Below the pieces are notes generated by a model. The model worked only from the letters and a program-made list of their open reading frames with translations, had not been told where the DNA came from and did not search any database. From positions 38,274-102,273 of the IMG/VR virus record IMGVR_UViG_3300010371_000001: a DNA stretch of 64,000 bases, one strand, 5' to 3'. Numbering within the stretch: the first letter of the stretch is position 1; each line of letters opens with the position of its first letter. This document shows, in pieces, positions 16,788 through 26,434 of this stretch. A program made the position numbers and the translations under genes. This DNA is from a virus.

Positions 16788-19700
16788 ATGGAAGGCGCCG
16801 GACAAGCACTCGTCTTAGCTGTATATATCCACGCCTATGACCAATTTTCCGGCATGATGCATAAGTTGGGGCTGGCTGGGATCGAGAATGCCAGCATCTT
16901 CCAGCATCTTCAAATGGGGGCGCTGGGAGTTGCGGCGGGCATCATCGCCATCGGTGCCGCTGCGAATCATTATGCATCCGATTTCCAAACACAGTTTGCC
17001 AGAATCACCGGCTTAACGGATAGTAATACCCAGCAGATCAGCTATTATCGCAACTCATTAATCCAACTGTCCGCCCAATATGACATGACAGCAAGCGATG
17101 CGGCGAAGGCACTGTACTTTATTATCTCTGCTGGCCTTGATCCGCTTGGAACTGCTATGCAGCAGGCGAAAGAAAACGTCGATGTTTTGCGCTACAGCAG
17201 TATGTCGGCAACCGCATCCTTGGCCGATCAGGCTGGGACGGCCTCGGCCATGACTGCGATGATGAAGGCGTACGCCGATTCCAACCTATCAGCCGCCGAT
17301 GCCGCAAATACGTTGACACGTATTGAACAACTTGGCAGCGCACAGCTTGGAAGTTTCACGTCCAGTCTTGGCTTTATGATGGTCACGGCACACGCAGCCG
17401 GGCTGACCGCCCATGAAGCCGCTGCTGCTCTAGCGAACCTCTCCCAAGTCTCAGGCAACCACGGGGTGAGGCGCATGGCGAATGACCTCGACAACCTCAT
17501 GCGCTCGCTTCTTTCTGTTGATGATGTCGCCAAGCGTTCCGGCGCGCAACTCAAAGCAATGGGCATCGATGATGTCCAAACCTTCCAGACGATCAATACG
17601 CGCGCAACCGACATGGGGTTGACATTTAACAAGCTGACATATAGTTCGCTCGACTTCATGGGCAAGTTGAAATATTTAGCCCAACTATCAGGCTTCTCGG
17701 CGAACCAATATAATACCAGCCGCGAAGCTATGATCGCCAAGCAGGCGTCACTTATTGAAGGTACCAAGGGCGAGGCTGCCGCAACGGCATGGCTCAACTT
17801 GCAAAACAACGAGGGTGCCGCCCGATTCATGAAAATGGTCGGTGGTGCTGCCGCATTCATCCCCGCTTTAACGCTGCTCACTAGCCACGGTGCTGAATAT
17901 ACCAAGATTCTTGGGCAGATGAACTCCAAGACGGATATCGTCGTCAACGCCTTCAACAATATGCGTAACACCGCCAACCAGCAGTGGAAGATGATGGAGA
18001 TCGGCGTCCAGAACCTGCTGGTGGTCATCGGCCTGCAACTGCTTCCGGTCCTGCAAGGCTTCTACCACTGGATCTACGAAATCACCAACGCGATGATCCG
18101 GTGGTTGCAAAACACTGGCAATATGGAGGCGTTCAAGTATGCCCTCCTGGGCATCGCCATCGTCGTCGGCACGATCCTGCTGCCCGCAATGGTCCGGCTG
18201 GCACTGGCCTTTGTCACGAATCCCGTTGGCATCGCCATGATGGCTATCGTGGCTGCGGGCATCCTCCTCGGCAAAGTCTTGCAATCGCATCCAGAGATCA
18301 TCAAGAAAGTGCAACAGGCACTGGGCGGTCTGATGGATACGGTAGGCAAGGTCATCGGCGTTTTCCACACGCTGGGTGACATGATTTCCGGCAGCACCAA
18401 ATCGGCGGCAGATGCGGCAGCGGTGCATGCGACGCAGATGCGGCTCACGGTCGTTGACCAGTCCATTAAGATGCAGCAAGACTCCGTGCAACATCTCCAA
18501 CTAATGCGCATGGGGATCTCGACGCAGTTAGCACTCACACACAGCGAGGCGGGGCGTCACGCATTGGAAACGCGCCTGGCCGTCGTGAATCACCTGATCG
18601 CCATGCGCGAGAAATCAGTAGTGGAAGCGGAAAAGATGCGTGCTGGGGTACAGTCGCATCTCAAGGCGCTGACGCATGACAGTCGCACGGCGCTGGGGCC
18701 ACTACCAACGGCCATCAACGCCATCGGCAGCGCCATCAGCACGACGCTGAGCAAGTTTATGCAATTCGCCAATTGGGTGCGCGGCAATGAGACCGCATTC
18801 ACCGCATTCAAGGCGATTATGCTGGCACTCGCCATCGCCATCGGCATCAATCTTGTCGGCGCGGTCATCTCAGCCATTCCCATCGTGCTGGCCTATGCAG
18901 CCGCCCTGTGGTCGGCTGCCATCGCCGCCCTCATCGCCGAGGGTCCAGTCATTCTCCTGGTCGCCGCCATCGCCCTCCTCGTTTTCGGCATCATGGAACT
19001 GGTGCAGCATTGGACGCAGGTGAAGGCGTTCTTCGCCAATATCGCCGCAGCAGTTGGCGGTTTCTTCTCCTGGTTGGGTGGGCATGTCCACGATGCACTG
19101 GGCAAAGTCGGCCAATTCTTTCAAGCGGGCTTTGATAAGCTGGGACAGATCGTTCACTGGTTCACCACACTCACGCCGCAGAAGATCGCCTACATGGTCG
19201 GTTATGCGTTGGGGTTCCTGCTGGGGTTGCCGGTACGCGGGGCTATCATTGTGTGGCAGTTCGTGCAGCGCGCCGCAGGATTCATTGCATGGCTGTGGCA
19301 CGAAGCACCCGGTTTCATCGCGCGTATGGCTGTGGCCATTGTGACATGGCTCCTGCACATGAAGGATGAGGCGATCAAACACATCAGCGCCTTCGCCGTG
19401 GCGGCAGTCGCTGAATTAGTCAAACTCTGGCATGAGGCACCGGGCTTCATCCTGAAAATGGCCATCGGCATTGTCGCCTGGCTGATTAAGCTGAAGGACG
19501 ATGCCTGGCAGAAAATCAAGGACGTGACGGCGGCGATCTGGAGTGAACTGCAAAAGCTGCCAGGGCAAGCATTACAAGCAGCCAAGGATTTTATCTCCGG
19601 CATCGTCAACGGTATCAAAAACGGTGCGGGCGCGGTTGTCAACGCGATCAAAAATATGGCAGGCGGTATGGTGGATGGCTTCAAGAATGCCCTCGGCATC

Positions 19701-20078
19701 CACAGCCCCTCCACCGTCATGTTCCAGCATGGCGTCAATCTCGTCCAGGGCTTGATCAACGGCTTCCGTAGCATCAACCTGGCTTCGGCCTGGATGCAGC
19801 ACACGGCGGCCCTGGCCAGCCCCATCACGGCGGGAGGCTTTGCTGGTGCTGGGCATGGGGTCGGCGGGAGTGTGCCAGGGGGTGCCATCGGCGGGTTACG
19901 GTTGGCCAATGGTGGAGGTGGCAATACCACGCACAACTGGACACTCAACTTCCCCAATGCGCGTGACCACAACGAGATCAAGAAGGCCATCCTCGATTCA
20001 CAGCAGGAAGTCTACCGACGCTCGCGTCGCCCCGGTGGCTATGGCGGGTTCGGCTCCGATTATACCAGCGACTCCTAG
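16788..20078 (+). CDS. Tail tape measure protein
   Basis: This 1096-residue protein sets tail length; at the usual 0.15 nm per residue the tail would be about 165 nm. Residues about 60-330 match the TP901-type tape measure core (ITGLTDSNTQQISYYRNSL, DMTASDAAKALYFIISAGLD, AAAALANLSQVSG). Long hydrophobic helices follow (residues about 450-500 and 680-760). LWHEAPGFI occurs twice, 47 residues apart, within a tandem repeat near residues 836-900. The end has GIVNGIKNGAGAVVNAIKNM and LGIHSPSTVM, typical of the family. ATG 16788 has GGGAG upstream. Confidence 0.92.
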   Translation: MEGAGQALVLAVYIHAYDQFSGMMHKLGLAGIENASIFQHLQMGALGVAAGIIAIGAAANHYASDFQTQFARITGLTDSNTQQISYYRNSLIQLSAQYDMTASDAAKALYFIISAGLDPLGTAMQQAKENVDVLRYSSMSATASLADQAGTASAMTAMMKAYADSNLSAADAANTLTRIEQLGSAQLGSFTSSLGFMMVTAHAAGLTAHEAAAALANLSQVSGNHGVRRMANDLDNLMRSLLSVDDVAKRSGAQLKAMGIDDVQTFQTINTRATDMGLTFNKLTYSSLDFMGKLKYLAQLSGFSANQYNTSREAMIAKQASLIEGTKGEAAATAWLNLQNNEGAARFMKMVGGAAAFIPALTLLTSHGAEYTKILGQMNSKTDIVVNAFNNMRNTANQQWKMMEIGVQNLLVVIGLQLLPVLQGFYHWIYEITNAMIRWLQNTGNMEAFKYALLGIAIVVGTILLPAMVRLALAFVTNPVGIAMMAIVAAGILLGKVLQSHPEIIKKVQQALGGLMDTVGKVIGVFHTLGDMISGSTKSAADAAAVHATQMRLTVVDQSIKMQQDSVQHLQLMRMGISTQLALTHSEAGRHALETRLAVVNHLIAMREKSVVEAEKMRAGVQSHLKALTHDSRTALGPLPTAINAIGSAISTTLSKFMQFANWVRGNETAFTAFKAIMLALAIAIGINLVGAVISAIPIVLAYAAALWSAAIAALIAEGPVILLVAAIALLVFGIMELVQHWTQVKAFFANIAAAVGGFFSWLGGHVHDALGKVGQFFQAGFDKLGQIVHWFTTLTPQKIAYMVGYALGFLLGLPVRGAIIVWQFVQRAAGFIAWLWHEAPGFIARMAVAIVTWLLHMKDEAIKHISAFAVAAVAELVKLWHEAPGFILKMAIGIVAWLIKLKDDAWQKIKDVTAAIWSELQKLPGQALQAAKDFISGIVNGIKNGAGAVVNAIKNMAGGMVDGFKNALGIHSPSTVMFQHGVNLVQGLINGFRSINLASAWMQHTAALASPITAGGFAGAGHGVGGSVPGGAIGGLRLANGGGGNTTHNWTLNFPNARDHNEIKKAILDSQQEVYRRSRRPGGYGGFGSDYTSDS

Positions 20079-20079
20079 C

Positions 20080-20114
20080 CGATAAGTGACATGTGATTCA
20101 TATGTCACTTATCG
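20080..20114. repeat. Perfect 13-base inverted repeat between tape measure and tail tip genes
   Basis: CGATAAGTGACAT (20080-20092) and ATGTCACTTATCG (20102-20114) are exact inverse complements around a 9-base loop, starting 1 base after the tape measure stop. No U-run follows. It could be an mRNA-processing or attenuation hairpin, or a protein-binding palindrome. Confidence 0.7.
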
Positions 20115-20143
20115 ATGTTCACATTCTCCCGACGAGGTTCCAC

Positions 20144-23100
20144 ATGACGGCCACGGTATGTCAAATTGGGGCATGGCAAACAAGCAACGATACGTTCATT
20201 GCTCACCCCAATTCCCCCACTGGCGCAATCCTCAACCTCAACGACGGCACCACGTTCTCGCTGCTGGATACCAGCGGCACGGGGACGGGGCTGGACTGGG
20301 GGCAGATGAAGCGCGAGGTGCTCACCACGGGCAATCCGCGCACGACGGGCAGCCGTGTCACCAGCGCGACCTATCGGGAGAATCGGGAGATCAAGCTGCA
20401 CCTCGTGCTGGGGCCAACGGCGACTTTTGCCGTGTTACAGACAGCCATCCACACCCTCATCCAGACGTGCCGGGGCATCACCAACGAGTATCCCGGCGCA
20501 TTGCAATTCCAGTCCAGTGGCGAGGCCAATCCGATCTATTTCGACATCCTGGAAGCGCACGTGGATGCGCGCTTCCAGGAGTTGCTGTGGATACAAAACA
20601 TTGATGATTCGTTCGAGGTGACGCTGACCTGTAAGCCATTTGGGCGCGGGGCGCGGGTGTGGTTGCAAAACTTGGTCAACAATCCGGGGGCGGAAGCACC
20701 GAGTGGGCCAGGGGTCACGGTGTTTAATGATCCGCTGACGAACCTCAATGCATATCAGACGGCCTACATCGGCACGGTGCTGGCAGACTCGCCCGTGTCA
20801 TTTTGGAAGACCAATGAAGCGTCTGGCACGACGATGACCGATAGCGTTGGTACGAACAACGGCTCCACGGGCGTGGGCGTGACCGTGGGACAAGCGGCGT
20901 TCAACGGCGAGGCAGATCTGGGGAGTTATAGCTATGCGTCCAGCTTCTCCAACGTCCTCTACACGGCGGCACTCAACACTGCCACATGGACGATTGAAGC
21001 ATGGGTGAACCCTAGTGGCGGCGCAGGCACGCAGCGCACGATCATCAGCAATCAGAGCAATTTCAAGGGCATCCAAATCCAGGCATCAGGCGGCAATGTC
21101 TACTCGGTGCAGATTGGCAATGGCGCGTCCTTCCCAACAGTGACCGGCGGCACGGCGACCGTGGGATCGTGGGCACATGTTGTCGCCACGTTTGGGAGCG
21201 GCACGCTCACGCTCTATGTCAATGGCTCCCAGGTCGGACAAACTGGAAGCCTGGCATTCGTTGCTAATACGTCGAACAACTGGGTCATTGGGGAAACGTC
21301 GGCACTTACTGCGCCCTGGCCTGGCAATATTGGCCCCGTTGCCATTTACAATACGGCCCTTTCATCGGGTCGGGTCAGCGCGCATTATAGTGCTGCTGGT
21401 TCTGGCAGCACGCTCACCCAGGACAAATTCACCTATCTGGATGCCGTCATTGCTGATGCACCGTTGCGCTACTACCGCATGGATGAAGCGAGTGGCACGG
21501 TGGCACGCGACGCGATGTTTTCTGGCAATAATGGCACCTACACGGGGACGCCGACGCTCGGTGTTGCGGGCGCACTCACCAGTGACCCACAGTCAGACAC
21601 CGCCATCACCCTCAACGGTACGACGGATTATGTGACAGCAGGTGGCGCTGGACTCCCCACTGGCAACGCGACGCACGCTCTGGATGCCTGGGTCAAGATT
21701 GCAGGCAACCCCGCATCGACGGCCTTTGTCCTTACACTGGGTGATGGCAATACCGCAGGACATTTTAGCAGTATCCAACTCACGACGGCAAGCAAGGTAC
21801 AATGGTCCAATGGCACCAACACCGTGACATCTGCGTCAGCGATTTCCTTCAACTCCTGGCATCATGTGGGCATGACGTATGATGGCACGACGGTGATTCT
21901 TGAGGTGGATGGCGCTCAAGTCGGCACGGCAACACCCACCAATACGCTCAGCATGCCGACCAATGCGGTCATGATCGGCGCGAGATTCACCACCGTCGCT
22001 ACGGCATTTCTCACCGGCAGCATTGATGAGTGTGCGGTCTACGGCACCAACATTGGTCTCTCGCGGCTCTCGGCACACTACAATGCGGGACACAATGCAC
22101 CCAGCGTCACAGCCAATACGATGGCCATCCCTGCTGGCATGCAGGTGGCATTCGGTAGCCCTGCCTGGACGAGTTACAATCAGTGGCAGATTCGCTTCCG
22201 CTGGGTGACGGGCGGAACGGTCAAGTTTTTCTTGCATTACCTGGATGCCAATAACTATCTGCTCTGCCAAATGCAGAGCACGTCGCTCACCTTGATCAAT
22301 GTTGCGGGGGGCGCGTCAACCACGATTGCCACCAGCGGCAGCGTGGTGTTGACCAACGGGATGCAGTATTGGCTGCAAATCACGCAATTTCCGGTTGCTC
22401 CGCAAATTGATACAGGAGCGGGCCTCACGGGGACACTCGGAACCCCGTTTGTCCAGGCGACGATCCTGGTGGATAGCGCTGGGACGGTGGGAAGTAGCAT
22501 TGCATCCATTGGCCCCGCCGCAGCGACAGATACGAGTCAATATACCAGCCTGGGATCAAGTTCCAGCCTCAACGGTCGTGCGCAAATTGCGGCAAGCGGA
22601 GCAACACTGGGCATCGGCGGCAATTTTTCCAACGTCAATCAGGTGCAGTTGTTTGGGCCAGGTGGCTGGACGTGTACCAGTACGGGTTCAGGATACGCCA
22701 GTGGCGCGTGGGAGTCGTTCACAACGACGCCTACCGTCATTGGCAACACCTACGGTGCCGGTCCAGTCATCTCCTATGGTGCTGGGCGCATTGATGCCCC
22801 GCCAGCGGGAACGCTCAATGCCCAATGGGCGAGCGGATCATCGGGCAACACCGGGAATATGATCCTGTATGGTATACCTGCCACACAAGGGCAGGTGATG
22901 GGCGTGTTTGGCTATCTCATGACATCAGGGGTGGGGTCTGGCTGTGTCGAGTCGCTGGGCGTCATTGAATACAACAGCAATGGATCGCAGCAGGCATCTG
23001 GCACCGTAGCGACGCATACGGGGGGATTGAGTAGTTATACCAAACTGAGCGGCACCTATACGGTAGCAAATGCCAACACCAATTATTGTCTTATCTACGT

Positions 23101-24163
23101 CAACGCAACGGATAGCACGGCTGGGGCAAGTGCAAACGGCACCGTGTGGTGGGATAACGTGTGCGCCTGGAACCAGACCACCACTGGCATGACCACTATG
23201 CCGTATTGCGAGTTACGCTTCCCACAAGCCCCTGCCATGTTCGTGGTGAGTGGTCTCACAGGCGACATGCCCGCTCCTGCGCTATTCAGTGTCGGCATCA
23301 ACATTGGCACAACCGCATGGCCCAATAATCGCAACGCCAATCTCTTTCTGGGACGGCGACCGTATTTCAGTAAATATGCGCAATTGGTCACACCCGCCTA
23401 TCCCTTCACCACCACCAACATCCAGCCCACACTTGCCACCTCGGCCTATGGGGGCTTTTACTTGCAAACAACCTCCAATGCCACCACCCAACTGGCAACG
23501 TTTCCCAGCCTCCCCTCCGATGCATCAGGGCAGAACCTTATCGCTGGCACCTACCATGCATTTAGCCGCATGCAGGTTACGGGTGCTGCGACGCCAACCG
23601 CCGTTTCCGCTACCGCGAATGAGTTCTACTACGGTGGCGGTACCTTCCCTACGTATGCCTATCCAACACAGCAGCCATTTTCCGCCAACAGCGCATGGAC
23701 CCTTGCGGACCTCGGTCAAGTCTTTGGCAATATTTCCCCCCCCAGCACATTAACAGGCCAGGGAAACTGGGTGCAGCCTTTTGTTGGCTGCGACAGTTCC
23801 AGCAAGACCGCTTTCTGCAACTACATGGTGCTGGTCCCAGTAGACGGTGAGTATTTTAGCCTTCTTGCCACGAACACCACCTCTGGATTTAGTGCGGGAT
23901 GGGTCCATACCTATCTTGACGGGCAAAACCGCAGTTGCTCCTACACGGTCGATACTGCCGCTGCAAGCAATACTGCTTTTGCATTCACGAACGTTGGCGT
24001 AACAGCGAGCGTAACGAGCCTGGGCTACAGTCAGCCCATTGTCGATCCTGATCTCGGTAGCGGGACCAATCAGTTTGGCTTCGTGGCGCAAGACAGTACA
24101 GGCAACATTCTCCCGTGTTCGCTCGAAGTCATCTACTCCCCTCAGTTCGGCTTCACATCGTAG
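20144..24163 (+). CDS. Distal tail or tail fibre protein with two LamG domains
   Basis: The 1339-residue protein follows the tape measure, where distal tail proteins lie. Residues 1-190 look like a distal-tail domain (VTSATYRENREIKLHLVLG, RFQELLWIQNIDDSFEVTLT). Residues about 214-415 and 435-647 are two LamG/concanavalin-like domains. Each opens with an xDSPVSFW or ADAPLRYYR block followed by EASGT, and contains WTIEAWVNP or HALDAWVKI, then a W.HV or WHHVG strand and YVNGSQVG or EVDGAQVG. Such domains bind sugars, so this protein may recognise the host surface. The C-terminal half is beta-rich and unassigned. ATG 20144 has GACGAGG upstream; GTG 20093 lies inside the inverted repeat. Confidence 0.75.
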   Translation: MTATVCQIGAWQTSNDTFIAHPNSPTGAILNLNDGTTFSLLDTSGTGTGLDWGQMKREVLTTGNPRTTGSRVTSATYRENREIKLHLVLGPTATFAVLQTAIHTLIQTCRGITNEYPGALQFQSSGEANPIYFDILEAHVDARFQELLWIQNIDDSFEVTLTCKPFGRGARVWLQNLVNNPGAEAPSGPGVTVFNDPLTNLNAYQTAYIGTVLADSPVSFWKTNEASGTTMTDSVGTNNGSTGVGVTVGQAAFNGEADLGSYSYASSFSNVLYTAALNTATWTIEAWVNPSGGAGTQRTIISNQSNFKGIQIQASGGNVYSVQIGNGASFPTVTGGTATVGSWAHVVATFGSGTLTLYVNGSQVGQTGSLAFVANTSNNWVIGETSALTAPWPGNIGPVAIYNTALSSGRVSAHYSAAGSGSTLTQDKFTYLDAVIADAPLRYYRMDEASGTVARDAMFSGNNGTYTGTPTLGVAGALTSDPQSDTAITLNGTTDYVTAGGAGLPTGNATHALDAWVKIAGNPASTAFVLTLGDGNTAGHFSSIQLTTASKVQWSNGTNTVTSASAISFNSWHHVGMTYDGTTVILEVDGAQVGTATPTNTLSMPTNAVMIGARFTTVATAFLTGSIDECAVYGTNIGLSRLSAHYNAGHNAPSVTANTMAIPAGMQVAFGSPAWTSYNQWQIRFRWVTGGTVKFFLHYLDANNYLLCQMQSTSLTLINVAGGASTTIATSGSVVLTNGMQYWLQITQFPVAPQIDTGAGLTGTLGTPFVQATILVDSAGTVGSSIASIGPAAATDTSQYTSLGSSSSLNGRAQIAASGATLGIGGNFSNVNQVQLFGPGGWTCTSTGSGYASGAWESFTTTPTVIGNTYGAGPVISYGAGRIDAPPAGTLNAQWASGSSGNTGNMILYGIPATQGQVMGVFGYLMTSGVGSGCVESLGVIEYNSNGSQQASGTVATHTGGLSSYTKLSGTYTVANANTNYCLIYVNATDSTAGASANGTVWWDNVCAWNQTTTGMTTMPYCELRFPQAPAMFVVSGLTGDMPAPALFSVGINIGTTAWPNNRNANLFLGRRPYFSKYAQLVTPAYPFTTTNIQPTLATSAYGGFYLQTTSNATTQLATFPSLPSDASGQNLIAGTYHAFSRMQVTGAATPTAVSATANEFYYGGGTFPTYAYPTQQPFSANSAWTLADLGQVFGNISPPSTLTGQGNWVQPFVGCDSSSKTAFCNYMVLVPVDGEYFSLLATNTTSGFSAGWVHTYLDGQNRSCSYTVDTAAASNTAFAFTNVGVTASVTSLGYSQPIVDPDLGSGTNQFGFVAQDSTGNILPCSLEVIYSPQFGFTS

Positions 24164-24172
24164 AGGTGCCGC

Positions 24173-25681
24173 ATGGCCATTACGCAGCCCCCCATCGTCG
24201 CCTATTTCTACAGCCTCAGTCAGGCGTTGCCTGCTGTGGACTACGGATGGCAATTGGAGAACGTCAAACTGACCACCGTGTCGCCAGGAGGGTTTGGCGA
24301 TTTCACGGCGGACCTTTACGTATCGCAGAGCCAGATCGTCCCTGCGGCTTTCACCTCATTCAATAATGTGGCTGTCGCCTGCGAGGACACGTGGATCTTC
24401 TTGGGGCGACTGGATGAGCCTGGCCCGGCGTTGGACACGGCGCAAGGCCCCGTCATCCACCTGAGTGCCTTAGGTGCGGCGGACGTGCTCAAAGATGATC
24501 CCCAAGATTCGGCTTACACCACCCAGACCGCCACGCAGATCATTGAGGATCAGTTGACTGGCCCCACCGGTGCCGCGCATCCGCGCAGCAATTATCTCCT
24601 CATCTCAACCGATTACACGACGATTCTGCCGGATGCGCCATCGGCCCAATTTACCCCCGTCTTTACCGGCAAAACCATTGAAGATGTCCTCAACGAGATG
24701 ATCAACGATCTCGGCGACTACACCTGGGGCATGTGGGATCACCCTACACAGAAAGACGCCCAAGGGTTCCCTAAGTGGCAACTACAAGTCCACCAACGGA
24801 ATTTCTCCATCGCGTCACCGTCGGTCAATTATCGCATCACTCAGGATCAGATCATTGATTTCGAGATCCGCCCAGCAGTGGAATACTCGTTCAATAGCGC
24901 CTACCTCACCTACCGCGATCCGACAAGCCAGAATCCCAACGCCGTGCAGGTACAAGACTCACGACTCAATAGCAATCGCAGCCAAGGCACGGCACCATTT
25001 CCCTATCGACTGCTGCGCAAGGATGTCAGTGAGGCACTGTTGACGACTACCCAGGCGACGGCACTAGCCAATGCACTGCTGAACCAGTACAAGAATGGTA
25101 GCTACAAAATCACGCTCAAGGTCAGCGGGATCAGCAATGGTAATGGCCAGGAGATCCCCCTTCCCACCGTGCGCGCAGATACTAATGTCTTTGTCGATCT
25201 GCTCTCGCCACTGGGCAACACGCTACCGACCGGACTGGTGAAGGATAACGGGCTATACTACATCACCGAGACCGAATACAACGAGACATCCGGGCAAGCA
25301 CCAGAGCTGACACTCACCTGTGACTCGTTCTACGACACCACGGCGTTTCAACTGGCGCGCATCCAACGTATCGCGCACCAAAAGGCGAAGAATCATAAAG
25401 GCAAGGGGACGGTACAGCAGCCAAACATCGCAGAGAAGGGCAGCGTCGGCACAAGCTGGGGGGCGAATGCGGTAAGCACTGATGCCTATGAGGAGGGTGT
25501 GAATTTTCGGGCGACGATGACATCGGCACCGACGAGCATCACCCTCACGGCGACAGCCTCAACCAATGCCAAAACGCCAAGTGTCGCCAACATTACCACG
25601 ACGGGGTTTGAATTTATCGTACAGCCAAATGCCAATGGTGCCGGTAAATGGTTTGGGGCCTACTCTACAAATGGAAATTAA
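24173..25681 (+). CDS. Tail hub or baseplate protein
   Basis: This 502-residue protein follows the distal tail gene. Its strand-rich middle has a conserved-looking TGKTIEDVLNEMINDLGDYTW block and AVEYSFNSAYLTYRDP, as in tail-associated hub proteins. The C-terminal 80 residues are Thr/Ser/Asn-rich, likely an attached beta module (TSITLTATASTNAKTPSVAN). A Lys/His-rich hinge (IAHQKAKNHKGKG) separates the two. No lysozyme or peptidase motif is visible. Function is inferred from position and general pattern. Confidence 0.6.
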   Translation: MAITQPPIVAYFYSLSQALPAVDYGWQLENVKLTTVSPGGFGDFTADLYVSQSQIVPAAFTSFNNVAVACEDTWIFLGRLDEPGPALDTAQGPVIHLSALGAADVLKDDPQDSAYTTQTATQIIEDQLTGPTGAAHPRSNYLLISTDYTTILPDAPSAQFTPVFTGKTIEDVLNEMINDLGDYTWGMWDHPTQKDAQGFPKWQLQVHQRNFSIASPSVNYRITQDQIIDFEIRPAVEYSFNSAYLTYRDPTSQNPNAVQVQDSRLNSNRSQGTAPFPYRLLRKDVSEALLTTTQATALANALLNQYKNGSYKITLKVSGISNGNGQEIPLPTVRADTNVFVDLLSPLGNTLPTGLVKDNGLYYITETEYNETSGQAPELTLTCDSFYDTTAFQLARIQRIAHQKAKNHKGKGTVQQPNIAEKGSVGTSWGANAVSTDAYEEGVNFRATMTSAPTSITLTATASTNAKTPSVANITTTGFEFIVQPNANGAGKWFGAYSTNGN

Positions 25682-25704
25682 CCTACGCTGGATAGGATGG
25701 CGCT

Positions 25705-26166
25705 ATGCTCACTCACGTTGATCTCGTCAATCATACCTTGGACTTCCGCTGCGAACACTGCTACGGGCACCACACGCAGCTGCCCATTCACCCGCAGCAC
25801 GGCCACGTCACGGTGCGAGTTGATGATTGCTACGTCACATGTCCATCGTGTCGTGCGCATGCGGAGAGCGGTACGCCATGTCCAGAATGTGTCGGCACCG
25901 AGGGTGAGGTACACGGACACACGGTGGAGATCTTCCGCTTCAACCATCTCACTGATGTTGACGCGGGCTGGGTCGAGTCAGCGGACTCACTGGTCGGTAC
26001 CGTATTGGAAGGCGGCAACGTGGTCGTGCTAGATGACCGGCGTGGGGTGAGCAATCCCGCACGGCAGCGCCAGGCACGGCTTATCCTGGCGCTACAGCGT
26101 CACCCGTATGTTGTGGCGGCACGGGAAGCCGCCACGGCCACGACCAATTTCAGCGCACATAGATGA
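25705..26166 (+). CDS. Zinc-finger protein at the end of the tail module
   Basis: The 153-residue product carries three Cys pairs, FRCEHCYGH, VTCPSCRAH and TPCPECVGT, the pattern of a double zinc ribbon in the first 70 residues. The second half (GWVESADSLVGTVLEGGNVV, ARLILALQRHPYVVAA) has no recognisable motif. The 3' end overlaps the convergent membrane gene at 26150 by 17 bases. It may be a regulator or small virion component; the role is unknown. Confidence 0.6.
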   Translation: MLTHVDLVNHTLDFRCEHCYGHHTQLPIHPQHGHVTVRVDDCYVTCPSCRAHAESGTPCPECVGTEGEVHGHTVEIFRFNHLTDVDAGWVESADSLVGTVLEGGNVVVLDDRRGVSNPARQRQARLILALQRHPYVVAAREAATATTNFSAHR

Positions 26167-26422
26167 GCATGACACCGGTAATGGCCCCACTCACCACCAC
26201 ACTGAGTGGCATCCAGCGGGGCCACAAGACGCATACACACCATGTCATTCCACGGCAAAGCAAGAGGAGAATGACCAACTCACCCAACCGTGGCAGAGGA
26301 AATGGGGACTCGGCAAGCCGCACAAGTAAGGATGCGAAAAATGCAAAGAACCACACATTTGCATGGCGCTGATTCACCTCCTCGCGCTCATCAATAGTTT
26401 CATCTGCTTGCGCTGAACGCAT
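26150..26422 (-). CDS. Small three-segment membrane protein
   Basis: The 90-residue protein has three hydrophobic segments (VWFFAFFASLLVRLA, LVILLLLCRGMTWCVCVLW and LSVVVSGAITGVMLIYV) after an acidic N-terminus. A strong ribosome site AGGAGGGG precedes ATG 26422. It is read leftward just after the surface protein at 26435-28075, with a 12-base gap, so both belong to one transcript from the promoter at 28128-28156. It may help export or anchor that protein, or act in superinfection exclusion. A holin role is possible but the moron context argues against it. Confidence 0.6.
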   Translation of the reverse strand: MRSAQADETIDEREEVNQRHANVWFFAFFASLLVRLAESPFPLPRLGELVILLLLCRGMTWCVCVLWPRWMPLSVVVSGAITGVMLIYVR

Positions 26423-26434
26423 GGTCGTCCCCTC

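Noticed and set aside
17228-18028. 266-codon minus-strand frame inside the tape measure gene
   Set aside because: The tape measure reading is unmistakable; the antisense frame is a by-product of its codon use.
26150-26422. Holin for the lysis cluster
   Set aside because: It is transcribed leftward with the surface-protein moron, away from the lysis-like genes, so a holin role is less likely than an accessory membrane role.
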